Shown in pieces: positions 14,759 to 25,128 of a stretch of DNA of 64,000 nucleotides (position 1 is its first letter; each line of letters starts with the position of its first letter). The notes below the pieces were generated by a model that was given only the letters and a program-made list of their open reading frames with translations, had not been told where the DNA came from and made no database searches. This stretch comes from Neelides folsomi (Eukaryota; Arthropoda; Collembola; Neelipleona; Neelidae), in NCBI GenBank assembly GCA_034687125.1, contig JAQGBZ010000012.1:310001-374000 (forward strand). The letters run 5' to 3'. The translations under genes were made by a program, and so were the position numbers.

Positions 14759-16391
14759 GGTCTCGTCGAGCCTTTGACACAGCACTGCGGAGCAAAGGAG
14801 TCACCTGTGTATTCTACCCCTACAAAAGGAATAATGAGGGAGACTTGACACAATGTATTTAATAATGATGACAACCAGTTGCTCTTCTTCATCGATCCGG
14901 TGTTTTCGCGAGGGAATGTTTGGGCGCAAGTTCGTCTCGCGTCTAGATCCCATCGATTTTTAATGTTTCTTAAGGGCTCCTCTCTCTCTCCCCTCTCTCC
15001 CTCCTACACTCGACCACTTGCATACATATTAATTTAATTGATATACTTTCCTCCCGACTAAGAACTTGTGGCACAGCCGCTCGGTACAGGTGGAGACAAC
15101 CTACTTTCACCGGAGAAAACGAGCCGCGGAAGGGGCTATAAATAACTCCTTTCATGTAGCCGAGGAATGAAAAAGCTCAGGTGCCATGAGGGAAAAATAC
15201 ACACACTACCTGTCTAATGATAAAACCCCACAACTCACCTTCAAGAATTAGCCAAAAAACGGAGTCTTCATTCCCCTTCCCAACCGCCACTCATCTCGAC
15301 AGACCCCCATATGACAATAAAGCGAAGAGCAATAAATGAATTAAAACTTGGGACGTAAACACGATCTACGTCATCCACAAGGAAATGACAGCAAACATTG
15401 GCTAAAATAAGTGTGTCATAAACAATTAAAGGAAAAAGTCGTCACCTTTGAAGAACAGTCTTCGTCTAGCCAGGCCATGAACCAACCACAAAGTCGATCT
15501 ATGATGAAAAACAAATAAAGATGGTTTTTTATGATTGCTAAAGGCTAAATGACTTTTAGCATTTAGACGTTAGAATGCTAAAATAATTGGAGAAAATAAA
15601 GTAAACCAAAGATAGGAAATGGTTTACTATTTTATAATATCATACATAATGTAATTTAAACTCAGGTATAAGAACTTATTAGTTAATAGAGTTAAAACAT
15701 AGTTGTTATTTCGGTCAATAAATAGTAGATTTCGTTATTTGCTCATCAATTGAAGAAATCAATTTAGAAATAATTAACTTTTTATTGCTCTAAATCTCTC
15801 GTACAATGTAATGAACGGCACTCCAATCTATTTCTTACTAGCAAAAGTATTCTCTTTGACTTTGTCGTCTCTGAAGCGTTATATTCATTTTAGTGTTCAA
15901 CTTATTATAAGCAATAACTTTGATTTACAATCATACTTAGGAATAATTACAGGTGTGAAATGCGTTCTTAAACACTGAATATTGGCCCAATATTACTAAT
16001 TAAACCATAGGTAATTTAATTATAGTACTACATGTTATATTTAAGTATAATATCAAGAATTAACAACAGACAGGTTTGGATTCGTCCTTGCTTCGGTTGA
16101 TAATTCTATTACTGGCTAATTGGACTAATAACATCAGAGTTTTATTGGCTAAATAATTAACCTGATTTTTAATAACTTTTAGGTACAATATAAGCTATAG
16201 GAGTGTTAATGCAATTGCACCAAATTTCCTTCTGAAAATGCCATAAGGGATAAGACTCAAATAATGAACTTGATTAAAATCACAATCTTTGATATAGGCG
16301 CTTATGAGTTATGATACTCATAAACTCATAAATAATACTAAATGACAATGTTCTGTAGCAATAGCACAGGGGTTCACCATAAGGTTAACTT
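14759..16391. other. Intergenic region between RASGRF and CYB5R4
   Basis: It should contain the RASGRF promoter and 5' noncoding exon(s), judged from an acceptor-like site just upstream of the RASGRF start, and the 3' untranslated region of CYB5R4. No other coding region is supported. Confidence 0.5.
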
Positions 16392-18929
16392 TTAGCCACC
16401 AAATATGAAAATTGAATCAAGGGTATGGCCAAGGCATTCAACAGACCTGAAATTCCCAATCAATAAATTGCGTTATATTATTTATATCGGAAATAGACCA
16501 AGTAAACACTTATATAAATTAAATGAGCCTCTGTAATCTACTTACAGCTTTGCGGTAGTATTGAAGTCATCAGATCCACAAATAATGAATTTTCTATTTT
16601 CACTTTTGCCTTGAGTTCCTTCTGAAAGTAGGTCTTTGAGGAGTTCATAGGAAACGTGACCTTTCCGTCCGCTCCATTCACCTTCCTCTCGAGAGAGAAC
16701 CGGAAAAAAGGAAAAATTGGGTTCCTTCTCTGAAAGTTCATTGAATTTATCTTCCCAAATGACATCTTCGCGTTTTTGATTAAATGACAATAAAAGCAGT
16801 TTTTCCAGCTGCTTAATTTCTCGATTCACAAATGAATTAATGATTCGAATCATTGGAGTTATGCCAGTTCCAGCGGCTAACATCACAACACTGACGGCTG
16901 AACTAAGCCAATCAAGACTGAAATATCCTCCAGAGCATCCAATTTTCACGGAAGACTCCAATGGAAGATTCAAATAAGGAGTCAACTCGCCCTCGGAGTA
17001 TATTTTAATGATAAAATAAAGCAATTGGCAATCTTTTGTTGAAACTTTTGGATAATTAACATTTCTATCACAAGTTCGTCCAATATAAGGAGTAATTGGT
17101 GTGTATCGACGGCTCTTCTCTGTATAATACAAATTATTTCTCAATATCCTTATACATAAGCTAGATTGATAATTTACTTAATTGAATTATTAATTGTAGT
17201 TTACAAACCATTAATTTTTATTTTGACATGAAAGCCGATAGGAACTCCAATAAAGCTTGGACTTTCAATTTCGAATGCAAAAAGGTAAACATTGTGTGTT
17301 AATTGATCTCTGTAAACAAAATGAATTTATCAAATCTCTATTATGTCTCAAATTGTAAATGTGCATGTAATAATTTTAATTTGGCAATAAAGCAAATACT
17401 TAAGATGTAATCGTCCTTCATGAAAATCCTGAGTTGCACCACGCGAATCCATAATCATATTACTTTCATGAAGTGGAGATCCCAATGCTTTCCATTTTTC
17501 TTTAAGAAAAAATAAAATTAAAATAACCAAAAATCCTTCTTAAAGATGAATTTTACTTTTTTCTGGCTTTTTAAACGTAATGGACATCTTTTTATATTCA
17601 TTTTGGAAAGTCAATGTAAACTTTTCATCTTTTAAAGCTTCAATCATCTTCAAATGTAGCATCCACAGTTCTGGAGGTTTAACAATTAACTTTAAAAGGA
17701 ACTTTTCTTTTTCTAATATTCCAACAGTCCAATTGTCTTTTGTACATGAACACTTATTCCAATTATAATTTCTTGAATCAATCTAAATAAGTTCAAATTG
17801 AATAGCATCATATTACAAAGTCCACTATAATAATCATAATTACATACAAGTTAATTTATATTTTTATTTAAAAACCTGCAATGTTATTGAATTATCGTCT
17901 TGTTTTATGCTTGTTGTAGGAACCAGAGCCGTTTCATTACTTGAACCTGGAAAGATTAATGAAATCAATGCAATTATAAAATATTATTGTGATAAATGAG
18001 ATTCGAAAATATACTTTTACATATTCCGCATAAGCTGCAGGAAGCAATTTCCTCTTCAGAAGGAGCATTGGACAATTTTGATAAGGAACGAACCGGAATA
18101 GGAAAATACGATCCTAATGTATTTTTTCTGACTAGAACTCCAATTAATTGCGATTTTAATATAGATTCAATATTCACCCAACGATGAACCTAAAGAAGTT
18201 AAAGTGGGTGAATTGTAAAATTACTATTGCAATAACATCTATTTTGTATTTCTAATTATATAAATAAAGAATAAAATAAATAAATAATTTAATTGACTTA
18301 CTGAATCAAATAAAGCAGTTGAATCGATTCCAGCTCCTTTCATAATTTCTGATACACCACCAGGATGATATTTAACGTATTCAGACACGTCGTAAACTTT
18401 TCCTGTGATTGAAATTATATTCAAGTTAAACGCTTTTATATAACTAACTATTATATTTAGTTAACGTTTATTAAATAAAATATTCATAATTATCTTTTAC
18501 CTCTTAATGCTAGCCAAACATCATTTTCTTTATTGTGAACATTTATTTCGTCAAGTCCAATTTCGCGTAAAGGTTTAAGAAACATGCTTCTTTCAGATTG
18601 TTTTTTCATCCATTCAACCATCGAATATCCAACCCCAACAATTTCTTTTCTTCTTGCTAAAAAAATTTAATTTAACGAAATTAGTAAAAACTCTCAATAA
18701 TAAAAAAGATTAAGCAATATAAAAATAATTTGCATATATTTCGCAATGATTTTTGCGTCATACTTTTAGGAATCTGCTGTTGAGGAGCAATTAATCCGAC
18801 GCCCATTAAATTAGGATTTTCAATTAAATTGGCTTTCTTAATTTCATTTGGAGGGCTAGGAGGTTCCATTTTAATCAGGGGTAATTGTTCTGATTTGGTT
18901 GATGAACTTGGAATATCTTTCAACGACAT
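16392..18929 (-). CDS. CYB5R4: Cytochrome b5 reductase 4 (Ncb5or)
   Basis: This soluble fusion oxidoreductase passes electrons from NAD(P)H through FAD to a b5-type heme; the family is linked to ER redox and fatty-acid metabolism. Ten exons close in phase: 18929-18764, 18656-18501, 18402-18302, 18189-18021, 17946-17876, 17782-17557, 17499-17400, 17309-17209, 17119-16546 and 16446-16392, giving about 572 residues. The order is family-typical: a cytochrome b5 domain with both heme histidines (EYVKYHPGGVSEIMKGAG, then VHRW), a divergent CS domain (about 230-320), then the reductase. The reductase shows the FAD-binding RRYTPITP, a GG-rich flavin loop (CSGGYFSLDW), the NADH-binding MLAAGTGITPM, and a late CGS motif. 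The second in-frame ATG (MSLKDIPSS) is preferred to one 27 bases upstream because the intervening residues look untranslated. Similarity is strong across all three domains. Confidence 0.94.
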
Positions 18930-19492
18930 GATTATGATTTTATATAATAACGTCAACGACTTAAAAATAAAATGTATTTAAAAATTTATACAATAAAAAA
19001 TCTTAATCCAAAGATTAAAATTATGAGTTGGGTTACGCAATAAACGATTTTAATCTATTACGAGTTACAAAAATAAAATATAAAATTAAATGTTTAACAA
19101 AAATGATTAAAATAAATTTTATACTAAAGTTTGAAATATAATGAGAAGCATGGCTTGTTTTAGATTGAACCTCATGCTCCTGTGAAAACCTTTGTCTCTT
19201 TTTGAATTCAATGTGTCTTTCGCTCGTATTTAAATTTAACCATTCGTTTTTATTTTAAATATTAAAAGAATTAAAACAAGTAATTATAAAATTATTTATT
19301 TAACAAGGATAAGAAATTGATGTTATTTATTTAAGACAACAATGAATTTTATTAGTGATTTTTAAGACAAATTGTGTAATTTCTTTTACATAGTACATTA
19401 AATGTTTAATTAACATTAAGGCAATAAATTTTATATAAGTTATTAAACTTAGGTGTCTGTAAATAAAAATTTAGTTTCCGAATTAAAGAGTT
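18930..19492. other. Intergenic region between CYB5R4 and the ADAM17-like gene
   Basis: This AT-rich stretch should hold the CYB5R4 promoter and the 3' untranslated sequence of the ADAM17-like gene. I see no coding signal. Confidence 0.5.
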
Positions 19493-22400
19493 TCAAGCCA
19501 AAAGCATTAATAATCCAGCATATAATGGTAAGCTTTTACTTAAAAATACTATTGCTGATGCCGATGATGTTGGACATGGTGCTCCAGTTTTTTGACAAGG
19601 ATGCTAAAAGATAAAACACAATACAATTAAATAAAATTACATATTATAATTGAATAATTATTGGTTAAATATAATATTTATTTGTTTAAACCTTTCCACT
19701 CCGAGCAAAACAGCAAAGTTGCTTTGAGCAATTGTATTCGCTCCCACAATCACATTCTTCTCCATCTTCAATAATTCCTTTAAATAAAAAGAAATTCATT
19801 GATGATATTTAACTAATCATAAATATGTGAACAAAGAAATGACCGTTAAATACTTTTTTAACTATTAATTTTAAATAAAATTATTGAAAATGAATAAAAA
19901 TGCTTCAAAATAATATCGGAAAGATAGAAATACCATTTCCACAAAAAGGAAGCTCATCTTGAATAAAACAAGAAGTTTTACAATTGCTCAGACTTCGTTT
20001 GATTTCTTCTTTGGAGCAAGGGCTGAACACTTTTTCTTCCGGAGTTCGTTCCCTCAAGAAAGAAGGCCAAAGCATAAAGTGTCGAATGTGTCCTTCTGAA
20101 TTGGTAAACTGATCACATTTCTCCAGCCCAGTTCCATCAGGTTTTGCTCCAAAGGCCTTCGCAATTTCAAAAGCAGTTAAAAACGTAAGCTGATCTTCTG
20201 TCAATGAAGCTTCATTCCCAGTTTTGTTATTTCCAGATAGGAGAATGACATTATGAGAAACTCCTTCTCTTCTGAATCCACAAATTCCTCCTTCTTTGAG
20301 ATCATTGCCTGGATCAGACAATGTTAACAAACTAATTCTTTAATCATTAATTAGATTACAACTCTAATCAAATAAAAACTTACTATGTGAAACTTTTGCA
20401 TAGGTTTGTTCAGGAAATTCCAACATGGTGAATCCAATGCCTAGACAGCATCGAGTGAAATCCTTTTCGGAAAGATTTTTATAGAGGGATTCCAAATCCT
20501 CTTCACTAATGGATGAATTCAAGGCGTCCGTTGTTGTGATGTTGACTAGCGAATGAGTCCAGAAGTCATACTGTCATTTAAAACAAATTCCGTTTATTAA
20601 AATTAAAAATCACTAAAAAATATAAATTATTTGCTTAATTTTTTTAGTATCTTAAATAATTTTTCTTGTTAGTCTAATAAACATTTAATAGGAATGCGCT
20701 ATACTAAAACTAAAAGTAACATACCGAAAAATCATTTTCAAGGCCAATGTTATCAGGATGACCATCGTCGTTCCAATCGGTGGATCGAAATATCCATGAA
20801 ATTTGGTCAATCATATTCCCAAGAATTGTTGCTAGATCTGAATTTGGAGAAAAATGCTCCTCAAATGTGATGTCGGCAAACAAGCATACTTTACAGAGAA
20901 ATCCACCTTTTCGACTAAAAATATATTATGAAATTAATGTATTTGAAAACCATATTAGGTATGTGTTAAACGGTAAAATACTCAATTTACTTTATAATCT
21001 ATGTAATTAAGTAGTTGACAATTATAAATATTCGGAAAGTTGTTTAATGCCCGAAATGTTTAATACCTTTTTTCACGGAATGAATGAGGAGGCAAAATGC
21101 AACTGTAAGTAAATGAAGGCATCAGTGCACTAACTGCAATTGATCCTTCACGTTCTTCGAGAATTTTGACTTCTAGTCCTGATAACAAAAAAGTATTTGA
21201 TTTCAAAATTAAATACCTCACAGATATATTTTATGTAAATGAACATAAATATTTACACGGAATAAAAAAGAGTACTTGTCTAACCTTCTTGCACATTTGA
21301 TCTTTCTCGTGGACGATACAAATAGCCCTTTGTAGTTTTTCCAGAACGCCCTAAAATAATTATGAAGAATTAATCAAATTACTTAAATCTGTCAAAATTA
21401 TGGTTTCAATATATTATATAAATAAAATATATTAATTATTGTACTTGTAAGAGCAACTGAGCCATCCATTTTAATAGAAACAATATCATTGTTATCCGCC
21501 GCTAGAAATAAAATGATATTTGCAAATTAAACTTTATAATACTACATCGATAGGTGGAAAATTAGCGTTTTGGTAAAGAAAGGAAAAAATTTATTTGAAC
21601 TTTATATTATTTACTCAAGTTAACCTTTTGAATCCAATACTATATCATTAGGTCAAAGTTTTGACTTTTAATCGCTTATTAATTACTTCTTCTTACTACA
21701 TAACTAAGTTTCTTATCTTAATCATGAAGGATCCAATTAAAACTCAAATCGAAAGGCGATTAGAAGCTATTGGATTGCGTATATACATTTAATATTGGAT
21801 GACTGGTATGTTTAAGCTTATGTATATATAATTTTTTATTTCAAAAATAAAATTATTTTATAATTATTGACCTCATTTATTTATTTAACTAATCAACATT
21901 TCCTTTAAGTAATTGCTTATTTCGCGCATTGAATCATCAAATTGAAGGATCCGATGCGAATCATTTGGCTTTAAGGAATCAAATATGCGATTACATCAAG
22001 AGATTTAAAGAAGACTGAACGACATATTGATATTGAAAGATATGGATATTTCGGAGATTAAAGTAAGTTTTATAATATATTTAAATGAGAGTTTATCTTA
22101 TTTATATTGAGCTATACTAAATAGTTTTGTTGATAGAAATATTTGGTGAATGGGGAGATTACCACGTCTTGAGAGCCTTTCCTAAACTTTACAATTCTGA
22201 TGCAAAAGTTTATCAAGACAATTCAGATACACCAATGATAACAAACCACTGTGAAGACCTAACAAAGGCTGGCAAACCCGCGAGACGAGACGTTGGAAAA
22301 ACCCAAGTCAAGGTTTAATGGTCGCGTCTCTTTTGGATCAGAAAGAGTTGGTCCCGTCTCAGTCTCGTCTCTTAGGATTTAAAAAGGGATGATCTCGTCT

Positions 22401-24536
22401 CGTCACTTTTGATTCATAATGTGATGGTCTCGCCTCGGTCTCGTCTCTTTTAAAATAGGGTAGTCTAGTCTCGTCTCAATTTTGCCTTAGGCCATCATTA
22501 TAATATAGGAGAACTCGAGAGACGAGACCATGGAAAAGTTTTGCGGTCTCTATTGGCTCAGAATGAGATGGTCTCGTCTCGGTCTCGTCTCTTTTGATTT
22601 GAAATATTAATATCTAATAATATTATTAATATTCTAAATTAATTGATTATTCTGATTTATTAGACTTTCAAATCATCTTCCCGAAAAAGTTCGAAGTAAA
22701 ATAAAAAAACCCAGCTATTGGCATTGTAAGCTTTGCCAACTTAATGGAAATAAAAGTTTACTCAAATCAAATGTAAGACATGCAACGTGCGTCTTTGTTT
22801 TGATAAATGCAGTTCACTTTGGCACACACTTAAGACATTACCAACGCCGAAAGTAATAATCAAAGTTTCATTTTTATGGTTGCGTCTACTGTCACTCAAT
22901 CGCAATTGACTCAATTTCAACCTTCATCTCAATACTTCAGCAATTAAGATTCAGAAAAGAAAAACCCATTCGCTTTATTTTATTATAGAATATTTATTTA
23001 ATTATCCTAAATGTGCTCAATGTCATAATTCATAATTCTTTATTTAATATTAACTTTTGCCGTAAGCAAAGGAATTTTAATTGAATATGTGCCGTAGCTA
23101 AAGGGAATTTTTTAAAAGTTTGAGACGCATTTAAAGTAAAGATTTTAAATTTATACCCCGTAAACAAGGGAATTATTTTTGATATTATCCCCGTGCTGGT
23201 AAGGTTAAATGTAATTTACTCGAATGTAAAAATATACATAGATTAACTAACTTAAAACGATTCCTCCGTCATCTTCGATTTTCATCGTAGAAATGCCTGA
23301 AGTTAAATAGGAGGCATGTTTTGTGCTCACAATGATGAAAATGTTGCCTTTGTCTTTCTTTGAAGTTTTGGATAAGTAATTACGAATGCTCGTTCCTTTT
23401 GTCACAATAGCATTATATTTCAACGCCTCTTTTTTCCCATCTTCAACAACGGTGAAAATGTTATTGGCAATTGTCATCTCTTTGTCCACAAGCTTCTTGA
23501 AATTCTTTATTTCTTCAACGTAATAGTCGATCTCCTCTTCTTGATTATTCAAATAAGCGACTTTTCCGTAAAAATACCTTTAAAAGGATACAAATTATTA
23601 TCTTAAAATTATAAAATAAAATTAATTGCAAAATCACATTCAGTTGAATCAGTGAAATTTGCTCAATATTTCTTTTACCCATCGACGACTATTCCTTTCA
23701 CATGTGAGACTTCATACTCTTTTACATATCCATAAACTTTATGTTTGTCCTTTGAGCTCTTACGCTATATATTCATAAATATAAGTAGTTCGATAATTTA
23801 TTTCCGCAAAAACCTCACAACGACCGCAAAACCGCGATGAAAAATTGAATTAACATAATGAAATTGAAATGATTAAAATTGGTTATTTCATTAATGGTTT
23901 ACATGAGAATCATGATGAATAAATGAATCTTCCTGAACAGCAAGTTGGCGTCTATAAATGCAAAGCGTGAGTTTGCTGTCGTTGCTTCTTTCTTCGGGCA
24001 CACGGAGCTTGAAAGTGTTGCAGGGTGCGTCTAAAATTTTCTCTTGGTATTTCTCTCTATATTTTAGTTGAGTCCATTTGCGTCCTTTAAATATTTAAAG
24101 AGCAACCACAATCAACATACAAATAATTAATCTCTTAAATAATTAACTATTTAAATGGTCAACCAGTTAATTTAACATTCGAACTTTATAATGATCGTTT
24201 TAAAATTACATTAGTCATTAAGTAGATTGTTAAATGATTAATGTAACTCTTGATGAGATTATTTAAAATATGGAAATTGTACCTATATGGGAGTTTACTA
24301 CAGTGAAAAACGTTGGCTCTAATGGCTTGATTTCAACTAAATTTACTTCACCAGCATTTTGATCTTGGACCAACTCATGTTCCGGCGATTTAGCGGAATA
24401 AACATAACTTGATAATCCTAAAAATCATTAAATTAATTTCCAAATAATATATTCATTTGTAAAAAATAATATCATTAATGTATTTTGTAAATATTTTACC
24501 CAATAAAAAGACAATTGTAATTCGAAAATATTTCAT
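19493..24536 (-). CDS. ADAM17-like pseudoprotease with truncated C-terminus
   Basis: Exons 24536-24500, 24417-24283, 24084-23903, 23764-23679, 23577-23252, 21501-21445, 21350-21285, 21178-21067, 20914-20725, 20570-20384, 20308-19934, 19777-19692 and 19603-19493 close in phase, giving about 649 residues. They encode a signal peptide (MKYFRITIVFLLGLSSYVYS), a diverged prodomain, an ADAM17/TACE-type metalloprotease domain and only the start of a disintegrin domain (CGNGIIEDGEECDCGSEYNC). The zinc site, HELGHNFGAEHD in ADAM17, reads FEIAKAFGAKPD: all three His are lost while the Glu and the downstream Met-turn Met remain. The prodomain cysteine-switch position (KVCGYL in ADAM17) reads TTKGYL, also lost. 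The protein ends soon after in a short hydrophobic tail suggesting a GPI anchor. It is expected to be inactive as a protease. One 1.75-kb intron carries mobile-element debris. Confidence 0.85.
21724..22270 (+). pseudogene. Decayed OTU-domain (OTUD3-like) deubiquitinase copy
   Basis: This lies in an intron of the ADAM17-like gene on the opposite strand. Fragments read IERRLEAIGLRI (21745-21780), NCLFRALNHQIEGSDANHLA (from about 21912, matching the catalytic Cys block DGNCLFRAL of OTU proteases), then IKRFKED followed by stops, and finally GEWGDYHVLRAFPKLYNSDA (from about 22147, matching the OTU G-W-G-x-x-E-L-x-A block). Frameshifts and stop codons separate the pieces, and the Asp-Gly before the Cys is altered. 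The order is correct for one OTU domain, so this is probably an old inactive copy. An alternative is a partly functional gene with unusual introns. Confidence 0.6.
22276..22610. repeat. GTCTC-rich degenerate tandem repeat with inverted segments
   Basis: Several degenerate copies of a unit resembling GGTCTCGTCTCGGTCTCGTC followed by TTTTGATT occur here. Two blocks each open with the reverse-complement form (GAGACGAGAC then a purine-rich GGAAAA, near 22280 and 22513) and continue with forward copies. The sequence is far more GC-rich than its surroundings. It sits between the OTU relic and the piggyBac relic and may be part of a non-autonomous element or a local satellite. Confidence 0.7.
22655..22855 (+). 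mobile_element. piggyBac-like transposase C-terminal relic
   Basis: A frame from about 22660 reads RLSNHLPEKVRSKIKKPSYW, then HCKLCQLNGNKSLLKS. After a one-frame shift near 22770 it continues KCKTCNVRLCFDKCSSLWHT. The paired C-x2-C blocks ending in LC-x3-C and a His are the Cys-rich C-terminal zinc finger of piggyBac-family transposases. The frameshift and the absence of the DDE catalytic core nearby indicate a dead fragment. Confidence 0.6.
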
Positions 24537-25128
24537 TTTGTAATATCCTTATACGAGTTATGCCAATTTTAACAGAGTTCTTATACTATAGGTTAATAAT
24601 TTAATTACTTCTAACAAATTTCTACTGTTCATCTATCATATTGATTCCTATCCCTTTTAAACAACTTATTTAACAAGATTTACTATGGAAAACAGAAGTT
24701 TTAATGCTTTTAAACTCTGAAGACATTGAACAAATAAAAGACCTTGATATCCATCTACAGTCTCAGCCTCCCATCTCCAATATAGTTTTCTCTTTTAAGA
24801 GAGAATATCAAGAATGATTAAAAGCTTAACAACACTTTATTTAGTTTTCATGTACTTATTATGTAAAACATATTTAAATAAATGTTTAAATGGTAATCAT
24901 AGTGTATAGATTATAGATAATCACAACGTTGAAGAAATAATGAGATTCTATCATGTTTTATATGTGGTACTTATACATACAATGTATAAAAATATAATTA
25001 TTATGTATTATTTATGACAAAGTCTCCAGAGTTTAAATGAAAATGATATATGAAAATATATTCCAATGCACACTTGGATGTAAAATCAAAAAGCATAGAA
25101 ATTTATTGCACCACTCTATGTCATTCAG
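24537..25128. other. Intergenic region between the ADAM17-like gene and PLOD
   Basis: This AT-rich stretch should contain the ADAM17-like gene promoter and the 3' untranslated region of PLOD. Nothing else is supported. Confidence 0.5.

Noticed and set aside
22276-22610. Repeat array considered as CRISPR-like
   Set aside because: Units are degenerate with no constant spacer length, and the genome is eukaryotic.
23252-24536. Reading the 5' half of the ADAM17-like locus as a separate secreted-protein gene
   Set aside because: Its last exon has a usable donor in the right phase, and the joined sequence continues an ADAM17-type prodomain, so one gene is the simpler reading; retention is noted as a possible isoform.
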